DNA of 64,000 bases. Source: Methanomassiliicoccales archaeon (GTDB lineage: Archaea > Thermoplasmatota > Thermoplasmata > Methanomassiliicoccales > JAAEEP01). The notes below the pieces were generated by a model that saw only the letters and a program-made list of their open reading frames with translations, did not search any database and was not told where the DNA came from. This document shows, one piece after another, positions 50,428-58,288 of this stretch (position 1 is its first letter; the number at the start of each line of letters is the position of its first letter). The stretch lies in the NCBI GenBank assembly GCA_013415695.1, contig JAAEEP010000002.1:62001-126000 (forward strand). Direction: 5' to 3'. Made by a program: the position numbers and the translations under genes.

Positions 50428-51069
50428 TCAGCCATACGGGAACGAATGAAGTGGACCTCCGCCCAGTATGGTGCCTCCCATTGACCTAGCCCTGACGATA
50501 CCGCGCAGAGGAACGCCATTGATATCGTTTCGGCTGCTCTTGTTGACGATCACCACCACCAGGACGGGGTCACCACCGGCTTCCTTTATGTCCTTGATTG
50601 TCTCTTCGACCGTTCCACCGGTCGAAAGCACGTCGTCCACGATAACAACCTTTTTTCCCTCGACGCTGGCATAGTTGGAGCTGAAGGCTCCCCCTTTCTT
50701 GCCTCTCTCAGCAGGGGGTCGGTAGACCACCAACTCGGTCTCGAGCATCTCGGAGATTATAGTAGCAAAGCTCACGCCGTTGATAGCGATGCCCAAGACC
50801 GAATCGATCTCCAGGTTTCGCTTTTCCAACTCCTCAACGATGATATCAGCCATGATCTCGCTCATCATGCCGATCCTCGTCCCATAGACGCCAATGCTAC
50901 GCCATCCGATCTTCACGTCCGAGGGTGGGCAGGCGCCGGCGGCGCCCTCCTCCACCAAGAACCCGACCGTATCGACGCTGACATGAAGCTCGTCAGCGAT
51001 CTCGCGATCGCTCAGGCCCTTTTCCTTATACTCCATGGCTTTCGCGGCCAGTTTCTTGACATCGACCAT
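50428..51069 (-). CDS. gfcR: Orotate-phosphoribosyltransferase-like regulator (GfcR type)
   Basis: 213 residues: an N-terminal helix-turn-helix (KEKGLSDREIADELHVSVDTVGFLV) fused to a phosphoribosyltransferase domain with the PRPP motif VVIVDDVLSTGGTVEE. This architecture is that of GfcR, which in haloarchaea activates glycolytic and sugar-catabolic genes; it is not the pyrimidine enzyme PyrE. With gap, gapA and pgk in the same window, glycolytic control is possible but untested. A minus-strand TTAATATCG near 51099-51107 may be its box A. Confidence 0.88.
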   Translation of the reverse strand: MVDVKKLAAKAMEYKEKGLSDREIADELHVSVDTVGFLVEEGAAGACPPSDVKIGWRSIGVYGTRIGMMSEIMADIIVEELEKRNLEIDSVLGIAINGVSFATIISEMLETELVVYRPPAERGKKGGAFSSNYASVEGKKVVIVDDVLSTGGTVEETIKDIKEAGGDPVLVVVIVNKSSRNDINGVPLRGIVRARSMGGTILGGGPLHSFPYG

Positions 51070-51139
51070 GGTATCCCGGATGCAAAATCATGTACTGGCG
51101 ATATTAACCTTTCTAAAGATTGCCGAGCGGTCTTCATCA

Positions 51140-52048
51140 TTACCGATCGAGGAGAACTGGGCCGTTGGCGGAGTATCTCACTAGTTCCCATAGTGTCCTG
51201 TTCACGGGTGTGGGTACTCCCATATCCTCGCCTTTTCTCACGATTGAACCATTTATTTCGTCTATCTCGGTACGCCTCCCCCTTTCGATATCCTGGAGCA
51301 TGCTGGACCTATTTCCACTTGTCATATCCACGACCTCCATCACCCGTCCGAAAGGGTCGTCCCATGGAAGCTCGACTCCAGCCCTCTGGGAGACTTCGAC
51401 AGCCTCATTACAGGCGCTTCTAGCAATCTGCAAGAGTCCCGAGTCTCTCAGACATCCGTTCTCCCTCCTGACCAAGGCCGTGATTGGATTGATGCACGCA
51501 TTGACGATCGCCTTCATCCATATCTCTGGCCCTATGATGGAAGACACCCTGCACTCGATCTCCGCAATCCTGAAAGCCTGAGCCACCTTCTCGGCATCCT
51601 CAATTTCTCCAGCGATGGAACCGAAGACCACATCACCCCTTCCGGCAAACCTGACCTCTCCAGGGCTAATAAGTGTCGCTCCCCATGAGGTGAGGCCCGA
51701 GACAGCCCGTTGGATCTTCTTCGCAATGAGAAAATGATTGTCGATTCCGTTCTGGAGCGATACCACGATGGTGTCTTTCTTCTTCACAGAATCGACAATA
51801 GGGAGCACTCCCATGGTGTCGAAGGCCTTGACCATCAGGATGATCATGTCGGGTGTGTCGATCTCTTCGAGGTTCTCTACCACTTCTGGCCAGCATATCA
51901 TGCCCTCCAGGCCAACAACCCTTAATCCTCTCTCTTTGATGCTCTTTACCTGCTTGTTCCGTGCTATAAGTGTGACATCATGAGCTTGGGAAAGATGGGC
52001 ACCCATGAGCGATCCCATCGCCCCCGCACCCAGAATTGCTATCCTCAT
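51140..52048 (-). CDS. panE: 2-dehydropantoate 2-reductase
   Basis: 302 residues: NADP-binding ILGAGAMGSLMGAHLSQAHDVTLIAR at the N-terminus, KAFDT, SLQNGIDN, and the catalytic Lys region GPEIWMKAIVNACINPITALVRRENG, with SSMLQDIERGRRTEIDEINGSIV near the C-terminus. This is the ApbA/PanE family; it reduces ketopantoate to pantoate for coenzyme A synthesis. It lies seven bases after the AGT-EndoV fusion gene, probably one transcript with the phosphoesterase upstream. Confidence 0.93.
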   Translation of the reverse strand: MRIAILGAGAMGSLMGAHLSQAHDVTLIARNKQVKSIKERGLRVVGLEGMICWPEVVENLEEIDTPDMIILMVKAFDTMGVLPIVDSVKKKDTIVVSLQNGIDNHFLIAKKIQRAVSGLTSWGATLISPGEVRFAGRGDVVFGSIAGEIEDAEKVAQAFRIAEIECRVSSIIGPEIWMKAIVNACINPITALVRRENGCLRDSGLLQIARSACNEAVEVSQRAGVELPWDDPFGRVMEVVDMTSGNRSSMLQDIERGRRTEIDEINGSIVRKGEDMGVPTPVNRTLWELVRYSANGPVLLDR

Positions 52049-52055
52049 ATCAGCT

Positions 52056-53000
52056 TCACTCCCAATCGACCCGAGCTTGATTGGCTAGAGCATGTGCTTT
52101 CCTCAAAGGTTCGGGTACCCTGTACTTCATGAAACGCCTACAAACTGATTCGCATATGGGAAGTGATGTTCTGTGTCCCACAGAGGCATATACCCCCTTG
52201 CCACCGTTCTTCTTCAACATCACTCCAGCCAGCTCCCCGTTCAAATAGACCGGTGCCGAATCCCCTCCTGAGTCATCCACTTTTCCGCAGAGGAGGCTCT
52301 TCGCCACCCCAATCGTGGGCACGTCCATGAATACCCCTAGGTGGCAGGCTATTCCAAATCTCCTGGGGTGAAGGGAGCCCTGTCCGTCCACGAGATACAA
52401 TGTGTTCTCACTATCATCGATCAAATCTGCAAGCAAGGGAAGTTCTCTATATGAAAGATACCCAGGAATATATGGAAACTTGACTTCTTTGCTTACAACC
52501 CTCTCCTCGATGAGATCACCACTCTCCAGATCGAACGATGCCGCTGCCGAGAATCCCATGTTCTCCCGGTAGGCGACATCAAGACCAACCACCCTCTCAA
52601 CCTCGAGGAGATTCTGATCCATCACTCTCTCACTGAGTTGTCGCTGTTCCTCCATCATCTCGGAAAGTACTGGTTCTATCTGAAAATCATGGAAGCGTCG
52701 TCTTTCGAAGTCGTGAACCACCCCGTGATCGATCATTATACCTTCCGAATCTAGTAGCTCAGTTTTTCTGTCGTTGCCCTTTCCCATTCCGCCATACCAT
52801 CCCACACGACCGTTGGAGTATACTACCCTGTGACAGGGAATGATTATCGGCCTCTCGTTTGCTGCCATTATCATTCCCACCACTCTTGATGCCCTCACGT
52901 CCCCGAGAGCCCGGGCTATATCCCCATATGTCGAGACCATTCCTCGAGGTATCTGAGCTGCGGCATGACACACAATGCTTGTCAGATCAGGTATCCTCAT
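52056..53000 (-). CDS. Fusion of O6-alkylguanine-DNA alkyltransferase and endonuclease V
   Basis: About 314 residues (323 if started at 53027). Numbered from the ATG at 53000, residues 1-100 are the alkyltransferase DNA-binding/active-site domain: PRGMVSTYGDIARALG, the acceptor Cys56 in IPCHRVVYSNG. Residues about 105-310 are endonuclease V with its catalytic acids: D141 in VGLDVAY, E186 in PYIPGYLSYRELP, D205 in YLVDGQGSLHPRRFG, and K234 in GVAKSLLCG. Such a bifunctional protein was described in Ferroplasma acidarmanus. It would repair alkylated guanine and nick beside deaminated bases. It directly follows the phosphoesterase stop. Confidence 0.93.
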   Translation of the reverse strand: MRIPDLTSIVCHAAAQIPRGMVSTYGDIARALGDVRASRVVGMIMAANERPIIIPCHRVVYSNGRVGWYGGMGKGNDRKTELLDSEGIMIDHGVVHDFERRRFHDFQIEPVLSEMMEEQRQLSERVMDQNLLEVERVVGLDVAYRENMGFSAAASFDLESGDLIEERVVSKEVKFPYIPGYLSYRELPLLADLIDDSENTLYLVDGQGSLHPRRFGIACHLGVFMDVPTIGVAKSLLCGKVDDSGGDSAPVYLNGELAGVMLKKNGGKGVYASVGHRTSLPICESVCRRFMKYRVPEPLRKAHALANQARVDWE

Positions 53001-53001
53001 C

Positions 53002-53757
53002 TCAGATTCTGGTGATATGAATCCCATAACTATCCCTTTCTAGATCCAATATGGTTACGCGTTCGACTGCTGGAAGAGCCACATTAATCACGAGCACCTT
53101 CCTCCTTCGCTTACCGAAATCCTCAAGGCTCGTTTGTGTTTCGAAGATCTCCACCCCTTTTCTACCCTTGTGCACGTGCCCATGGATCACAATGTCTGGC
53201 TTTCTTTGCTTGATGATTTCCTCGAACATTTTTGACCCCATCTCAGGAAAGCGGCTCTCATTCTCACCATCCATGGTGAGGTATGTGGGTGAGTAATGCA
53301 TGAGAAGTACGAGTATATCTTCCCTGCCCCTAATCAGGAGATCCGAGATCCTCTGTATCCTCTCCTTGTACAATTGCCAGATGCCCTGAATATTGTTTCT
53401 CTGCCACCACGTTGGTCGATCCAAGGCGCCCTGGGTTCCGACAATCCTCACCCTCAACCCATCAATGTCTAGGACAAGGGATTCATCGTCCAGGAACTTT
53501 ATTGGGAATCTGCTCCTGTATTCCTCATGACTCTGGGAGTACTCTTCGTTGCCGAATACTGATATTATGGGAGCATCGGTGCTGTTCTTCAGGATCTCTG
53601 TCGTCAAGGAGAAAGACTCCAAATCGTTCCTGTCTGTCAGGTCTCCTGCCAGGAGCAAGAGATCCATCTTCGCGAGATCCCTCAAGGAAGGAAGTAGGAA
53701 CTCCATGTATCGATCTCCGTGGAGGTCCCCGAAGGCAGCAATCTGCATGCAACTCAA
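53002..53757 (-). CDS. Calcineurin-like metallophosphoesterase
   Basis: 251 residues. Metal-binding motifs: FGDLHGD, LLAGDLTD, VFGNEEYS, LLMHYSP, and VIHGHVHKG. The usual GNHE reads GNEE, so one active-site His is changed. No signal peptide, so it is intracellular. Upstream of the DNA-repair fusion by one base, which hints at a nucleic-acid or nucleotide substrate, but the family is broad (Icc/YfcE-like). Confidence 0.85.
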   Translation of the reverse strand: MSCMQIAAFGDLHGDRYMEFLLPSLRDLAKMDLLLLAGDLTDRNDLESFSLTTEILKNSTDAPIISVFGNEEYSQSHEEYRSRFPIKFLDDESLVLDIDGLRVRIVGTQGALDRPTWWQRNNIQGIWQLYKERIQRISDLLIRGREDILVLLMHYSPTYLTMDGENESRFPEMGSKMFEEIIKQRKPDIVIHGHVHKGRKGVEIFETQTSLEDFGKRRRKVLVINVALPAVERVTILDLERDSYGIHITRI

Positions 53758-53869
53758 TCTGTTTCAACCATAGAAATGACTGTTGGTTGCAGAGAAATAT
53801 CTGGTATGGGCTTCAAAACACTCTCAAATGATCTTTTTCTCGTGTCTTCTTTCAGAAATCGAAAGTAAC

Positions 53870-53907
53870 GAAATCGCCGGATAATGACTCAGAAATGGAG
53901 CGATTTC
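53870..53907. promoter_or_regulatory. Inverted repeat upstream of K+ channel-like gene
   Basis: GAAATCGC (53870-53877) and GCGATTTC (53900-53907) are perfect 8-base inverted copies with a 22-base spacer, immediately followed by the TATA-like GATATATATT (53908-53917). It lies in the 218-base divergent space between the phosphoesterase and the channel gene. A regulator site is possible. Confidence 0.3.
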
Positions 53908-53975
53908 AGATATATATTATGATGTTGTTATTAATAACAGATTTTAAATAGAGCAATCACACATAAAAATCCATA

Positions 53976-54665
53976 GTGGATGGTCTAATTGAGAATATAA
54001 AGGGTCTACTAGATCGGATTTATGAGCGCCGCTTCACATACTTCTTAATCTTGCTTATCCTGACCCTATTCTCCTTGCCATTGGGTGTGATCGACCCCGA
54101 ATTGAATCCGATTTTCATCCTGTTTCTATCACTATCAATAGTCTCAGGTGTATTTGCGATGAGCAGGGAACGGACCTTTATTTCAATCGCATTGCTCGTT
54201 GGGATACCGGCGATCCTAGCTAAGTGGATCACATATGCATTTCACTCCGACACGGGGGATATTTTTGGGTACGTCTTTTCAATCATCTTCTTTGGGTTCT
54301 TTGCAATTTTCCTTCTGATACAAGTACTCAAGTCAGATAGGATTACGGGCGATACCATTGCGGGCGCCATAAGCATCTATTTACTGATCGGCATCGCCTT
54401 CGCATTTTCCTACATATTAATGGAACAGCTCCAGCCCGGATCTTTCTATTTCAATGCTGAGATCAAACCCAATGGACTCAACCTTATGGATTATGTCTAC
54501 TTCAGTTTCGTGACAATGACCACCATGGGATATGGGGACATCACGCCCGTTACCCCGACCTTACAGTCTGTCGCGTACTTCGAGGCGCTGATAGGGTCGA
54601 TATACATCGTGGTGTTCATCGCCCGGCTCGTCAGCAGTTATGGGAAAGAACGTCAGAGGTTGTAA
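53976..54665 (+). CDS. Potassium-channel-like membrane protein
   Basis: 229 residues with about six hydrophobic helices and a pore loop near the C-terminus: YVYFSFVTMTTMGYGDITPVTP, containing the selectivity filter TMGYGD of K+ channels, followed by the last helix. There is no cytoplasmic RCK domain. Start is the GTG at 53976; ATTTTAAATAG (53940-53950) is about 26 bases upstream, giving a leaderless message. It would form a tetrameric plasma-membrane channel. Confidence 0.88.
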   Translation: MDGLIENIKGLLDRIYERRFTYFLILLILTLFSLPLGVIDPELNPIFILFLSLSIVSGVFAMSRERTFISIALLVGIPAILAKWITYAFHSDTGDIFGYVFSIIFFGFFAIFLLIQVLKSDRITGDTIAGAISIYLLIGIAFAFSYILMEQLQPGSFYFNAEIKPNGLNLMDYVYFSFVTMTTMGYGDITPVTPTLQSVAYFEALIGSIYIVVFIARLVSSYGKERQRL

Positions 54666-54718
54666 TCCATCCAACGTCATCCAATCCGGATCATCATCGA
54701 ATAATGTGCTGGCTGTCT

Positions 54719-56203
54719 TTACTCAGGTTGCAGAATGGCTTCAGCTGCCGGTCTTTCCCTGACCATTAGCACAATAGAGGCACTGATGAAAAGCAATATT
54801 CCAGTGACCACCACCGATAGTGTCCAGTCCCCCGTGATGTCCCGAAGGGTGCCAGCAACGACGGGTGATAGCACCGCACCTATCTCCGCCACGAGATTCC
54901 ACATACCGAAAGCCTGACCCATCATCTCCTTTGGTGCTAGATCTGATGTCAAGGTCATATGGACCGTCTGCATAGCCGCAAATGGAATCCCTATGGAGAA
55001 CATTGTGATTCCAAGAACGAAAACGTCATTACCCCCCGTCCATAGGTATACGGCCAGGAAAAGCACCAATCCACCAACCATGGCACAGAGAGCGATATAA
55101 GGCCATTTTCTACCACTCCCCCTTACGGCTGTATGATCACATACCTTCCCCCCTAAAGGATATCCGATAGCGTTGGCCACGCCAAAAAGACCGGCATAGA
55201 TGGCTGCCCCTGACAGCCCAATGTCAGAAGCCTCCGAGACCACTAGAAGGCTCCAGAATCCGAAGAACCAGAGGGTGTACAGGATGGGGACGGCAGAAAC
55301 ATACATCAGGACCAGATTGCCGTCCTTCAGTACCGCTGCGGACTTCTGACCAAGCAGTCTGTAGATCACCGCCACCAATATCAATGCCACAAGCACCACG
55401 GCCAGCGCCTGTTCTATTGGGCCCCAGCCCTGCCAGAGGGTGAGCGTGAAGGTCGTCATTATGATCGCCATGAATATTCCGGTAAAGATGAGCAGTCTGG
55501 CGAGCGCTGGAAGGAATCTCTGTTTCCTCTCTCCCGGTGGCCTCACGAACCTCATGACCCCCATGGCTACCAGCACGGTGGGCAAGGAAAACAGGAGGAA
55601 AGGAACGAACCAAGCGATTTCATTTCCCCAGACCTCCGCTGCAAGATCAAGAATGTAGGGCGTGGCAATGGTGGCAATGGTCAGTCCAGCCGACAAGCCC
55701 ACGAAGACAATGCCCATGCCAAGCCCTTTCTTCTCTTTGGGGGTGACCTCGCTAACCAATGCCCTGTCATTTGAGTAATAGGCTCCCTCACCGAGTCCTG
55801 TCAGAACCCGAGCGGCAACGAAAGCGTTCAAGGAACGGGTAAGGGCACTGATAAAGGTCGCCACACCCGCCCAAGCAGTGCTAATGACCACCAAGGTCTT
55901 CCGACCGAATTTATCGCCAAGGTAGCCGGCAGGGAATTGGGTAAGCATGTAACCCGCAAAGAACATGCTTCCAATGATGCCTCCAAGGGCATGGGGCATG
56001 GGAGCATCCACCATGAATGCCACATTGTTATCGATCATCCAGGCGACCACCGGACCGGTGATACTTCTATCGATGTACAAGAACATCCATGCAAGGAATA
56101 GCCAGACCCAGGCCGTATGGTATGGCTTCCAGCCTTTCCGAGCCTTTGATGTGGCAATCTCCGGATCTCTAGAATTATCAAGGCTCTTAGACTCGCCCGC
56201 CAT
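54719..56203 (-). CDS. MFS transporter
   Basis: 494 residues with twelve or more hydrophobic helices. Major facilitator marks are GYMLTQFPAGYLGDKFGRKTLVVIS between helices 2 and 3 and GLGEGAYYSNDRALVSEVTPKEKKGLGMGI after helix 4, similar to the anion/organic-acid (ACS, hexuronate-type) group. The middle cytoplasmic region (about 210-300) contains extra hydrophobic segments. GGAG lies about ten bases before the ATG and an AT-rich box A around 56278-56290 precedes it. Substrate unknown. Confidence 0.9.
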   Translation of the reverse strand: MAGESKSLDNSRDPEIATSKARKGWKPYHTAWVWLFLAWMFLYIDRSITGPVVAWMIDNNVAFMVDAPMPHALGGIIGSMFFAGYMLTQFPAGYLGDKFGRKTLVVISTAWAGVATFISALTRSLNAFVAARVLTGLGEGAYYSNDRALVSEVTPKEKKGLGMGIVFVGLSAGLTIATIATPYILDLAAEVWGNEIAWFVPFLLFSLPTVLVAMGVMRFVRPPGERKQRFLPALARLLIFTGIFMAIIMTTFTLTLWQGWGPIEQALAVVLVALILVAVIYRLLGQKSAAVLKDGNLVLMYVSAVPILYTLWFFGFWSLLVVSEASDIGLSGAAIYAGLFGVANAIGYPLGGKVCDHTAVRGSGRKWPYIALCAMVGGLVLFLAVYLWTGGNDVFVLGITMFSIGIPFAAMQTVHMTLTSDLAPKEMMGQAFGMWNLVAEIGAVLSPVVAGTLRDITGDWTLSVVVTGILLFISASIVLMVRERPAAEAILQPE

Positions 56204-56341
56204 CCTTTCATCTCCTTGCCATTTCCTGGATTGGCGGGCTGGAAAAGGTCAAACAATGCCCGGCTTGAAGATGTTGATTTTTATTATTAACTGTTGCCCT
56301 CGATACGGGATTGTCCGCTATTCAAAGTTGACGTTGATCGT

Positions 56342-56665
56342 TCATGGGAACTGAACCTCGACCATCACGAGGTCCCTGGAACAGCTATCGAAATAGTGCT
56401 CTTCGTTCTTGTCGAAGTACATGAAGTCCCCCTCATGGAACTCCCTGATCTCCTTTCCGTTATCGACCTTTCCACTGCCGGAGATGATGTACATCGCTTG
56501 TCTCATCGGGCGTCTGTGAATTCTCTTCGGCAGGTAAGTGGCCGGACCAGCAATTCTCAGTCCGAATACGATTTGCTCATCATTCAAGAAGTCGATGATC
56601 TTCACCTTACCTCTTTCAACTTTCACATCGATACTTCCCAGATCAGATGAGTTGACGATTCTCAT
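56342..56665 (-). CDS. Small cupin protein
   Basis: 107 residues, single cupin barrel. Motif 1 is degenerate: RIHRRPMRQAMYIISGSG has one His and Gln in place of the Glu; motif 2 is FHEGDFMYFDKNEEHYF. Such one-domain cupins bind a metal or small ligand. Its ATG overlaps the nitroreductase stop by four bases, so the two genes are coupled. No function can be named. Confidence 0.85.
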   Translation of the reverse strand: MRIVNSSDLGSIDVKVERGKVKIIDFLNDEQIVFGLRIAGPATYLPKRIHRRPMRQAMYIISGSGKVDNGKEIREFHEGDFMYFDKNEEHYFDSCSRDLVMVEVQFP

Positions 56666-57162
56666 TCCGTACCACCGTACTCCTCCCAGTGGAATAGATC
56701 TTCCATCTCCTTCCTGTGCCTTGGTTCTGGATCCTCGGCGGGATATCCAAGGGTGAGGCAGGCGGTGACAACCTTTCCTTCGGGGACCTTCAAGTATCTA
56801 GCCACAGCTTCACGGTCGAATGCTCCGATCCAACAGGTCCCAAGTCCCTTTTCCACCGCGGCGAGAGCGATGTGGTCGAATGCAATGGCCAGATCGACCC
56901 TCTGCCATTTCTGCTCCGGATTATCAACACCGACCAATAATACTGAGCAGTCTGCGATGAACTTCTGATCCTTGCACAAGGGTACCAGCTCTTTCTTCCT
57001 GGTCTCATCCCGGACCAAAATGATCTCCCAGGGCTGCCTGTTGGATCCTGATGGCGCCAGCCTGGCAACCTCGAGTAATTCCCTGAGATCCTTCTCAAGT
57101 ATGGGCTTCTTGGTGTACTTCCTAATGCTCCTTCTTTTCTTGATTGCGTTCAGGACATTCAG
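56662..57162 (-). CDS. Nitroreductase-family FMN protein with non-canonical start
   Basis: About 166 residues. Translated from 57162 the frame gives LNVLNAIKKRRSIRKY, then RLAPSGSNRQPWEIILV, both FMN-binding parts of the nitroreductase fold, and continues to a C-terminus with LGTCWIGAFD and LTLGYPAEDP. There is no in-frame ATG, GTG or TTG before the conserved N-terminus; the first TTG (57018) would cut off 48 conserved residues. GGAGGTG at 57168-57174 stands five bases before the CTG at 57162, so CTG initiation is the best reading. A base error near the out-of-frame ATG at 57158 is the alternative. It is coupled to the cupin gene. Confidence 0.82.
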   Translation of the reverse strand: MNVLNAIKKRRSIRKYTKKPILEKDLRELLEVARLAPSGSNRQPWEIILVRDETRKKELVPLCKDQKFIADCSVLLVGVDNPEQKWQRVDLAIAFDHIALAAVEKGLGTCWIGAFDREAVARYLKVPEGKVVTACLTLGYPAEDPEPRHRKEMEDLFHWEEYGGTE

Positions 57163-57259
57163 TAAACCACCTCCTTTCCGCTTTCATCATATTATTACAC
57201 CCCTGTCTAGAAATCGTTTTGGGAAAGGGTTAAGTCCAACTTGGGACGAATAGCTGGTG

Positions 57260-58288
57260 ATGACCGATCCATTGGCAAGGTATTGGGGTATCCTCGAGGG
57301 AAGATCCAAGGCCTCCTATCTCTTGCTCCGCTCTCACGACGTGGAATTTGATACGACTCGCTCAACCGACGAACTCTGGGATATTCATCGTAAAGAGATG
57401 GATCGGTTTCGTCGAGGGGAGCATCCAGACTCTCACGCCACTAACCTATTGGATCTTAAAGAGGAGATCGCCAAGCGCATCATGCGCTCCTGCCAGTTCT
57501 GTGAGAGAAGGTGTCGTGTCGACAGAACCGAGGGGAAGAGAGGGCACTGCGGGGTACTCGAACCGCGGATATCAAGCGAGTTCATTCACCGCGGGGAGGA
57601 ACCCCCTCTAGTACCTTCGTACACCATCTTCTTCGCGGGTTGCACCTTCGATTGCGTTTTCTGTCAAAACTACGACATCAGCACTGATCCTGACGCGGGG
57701 ATATCCTTCGAACCAGAGGTTCTAGCCGATCGGATTGAGAGGCGGTTTGAACCAACCAGTATCGGAAGGTACTCGATCATCGAAAAGGCCAGAAATGTCA
57801 ATTGGGTGGGAGGGGATCCTACCCCCAATCTCCCCTACGTCCTGACTGTGCTGAGGGAGTGCAGGGCCAACATTCCACAGGTATGGAACTCCAACATGTA
57901 TCTCACCCCTGAGTCGATGGCGATTTTGGACGGCGTTATCGACCTGTATTTGACCGACTTCAAGTATGGAAATGATGAGTGCGCGGAGAGACTTTCCAAC
58001 GCTGCCCGCTATTGGGAAGTCGCCACCAGAAACCATATCGAGGCTTATCGACAGGCCGATATCATCGTTCGGCATTTGGTCCTGCCCAATCATGTCGAAT
58101 GCTGTTCCCACCCCATCCTTGAGTGGCTTGCGGACAACATGCCTAAAGCATTGGTGAATGTCATGGCCCAGTATCGTCCGGTCCACCGAGCAAAGGAGCA
58201 TAGGGATATTTCACGTCATCTTCGAAACGATGAATACCTGGCGGCATTGAGTCGTGCAAGGGATCTAGACCTTCATCTGGTTATCTAG
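57260..58288 (+). CDS. Radical SAM protein, PflX/activase-like
   Basis: 342 residues. The radical SAM motif is GCTFDCVFCQNYDIS (CxxxCxxC) near 127-141, preceded by an N-terminal Cys cluster CQFCERRCRVDRTEGKRGHCG. GGDPTPN and the later barrel segment VWNSNMYL follow. It resembles PflX, a pyruvate-formate-lyase-activase homologue of unknown target. A GTG directly before the ATG is an alternative start. No glycyl radical enzyme gene is near. Its 3' end overlaps the convergent MscS gene by four bases. Confidence 0.88.
   Translation: MTDPLARYWGILEGRSKASYLLLRSHDVEFDTTRSTDELWDIHRKEMDRFRRGEHPDSHATNLLDLKEEIAKRIMRSCQFCERRCRVDRTEGKRGHCGVLEPRISSEFIHRGEEPPLVPSYTIFFAGCTFDCVFCQNYDISTDPDAGISFEPEVLADRIERRFEPTSIGRYSIIEKARNVNWVGGDPTPNLPYVLTVLRECRANIPQVWNSNMYLTPESMAILDGVIDLYLTDFKYGNDECAERLSNAARYWEVATRNHIEAYRQADIIVRHLVLPNHVECCSHPILEWLADNMPKALVNVMAQYRPVHRAKEHRDISRHLRNDEYLAALSRARDLDLHLVI

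Noticed and set aside
57019-57162. Nitroreductase as a truncated pseudogene
   Set aside because: The frame is uninterrupted through the conserved N-terminus; only the start codon is unusual.
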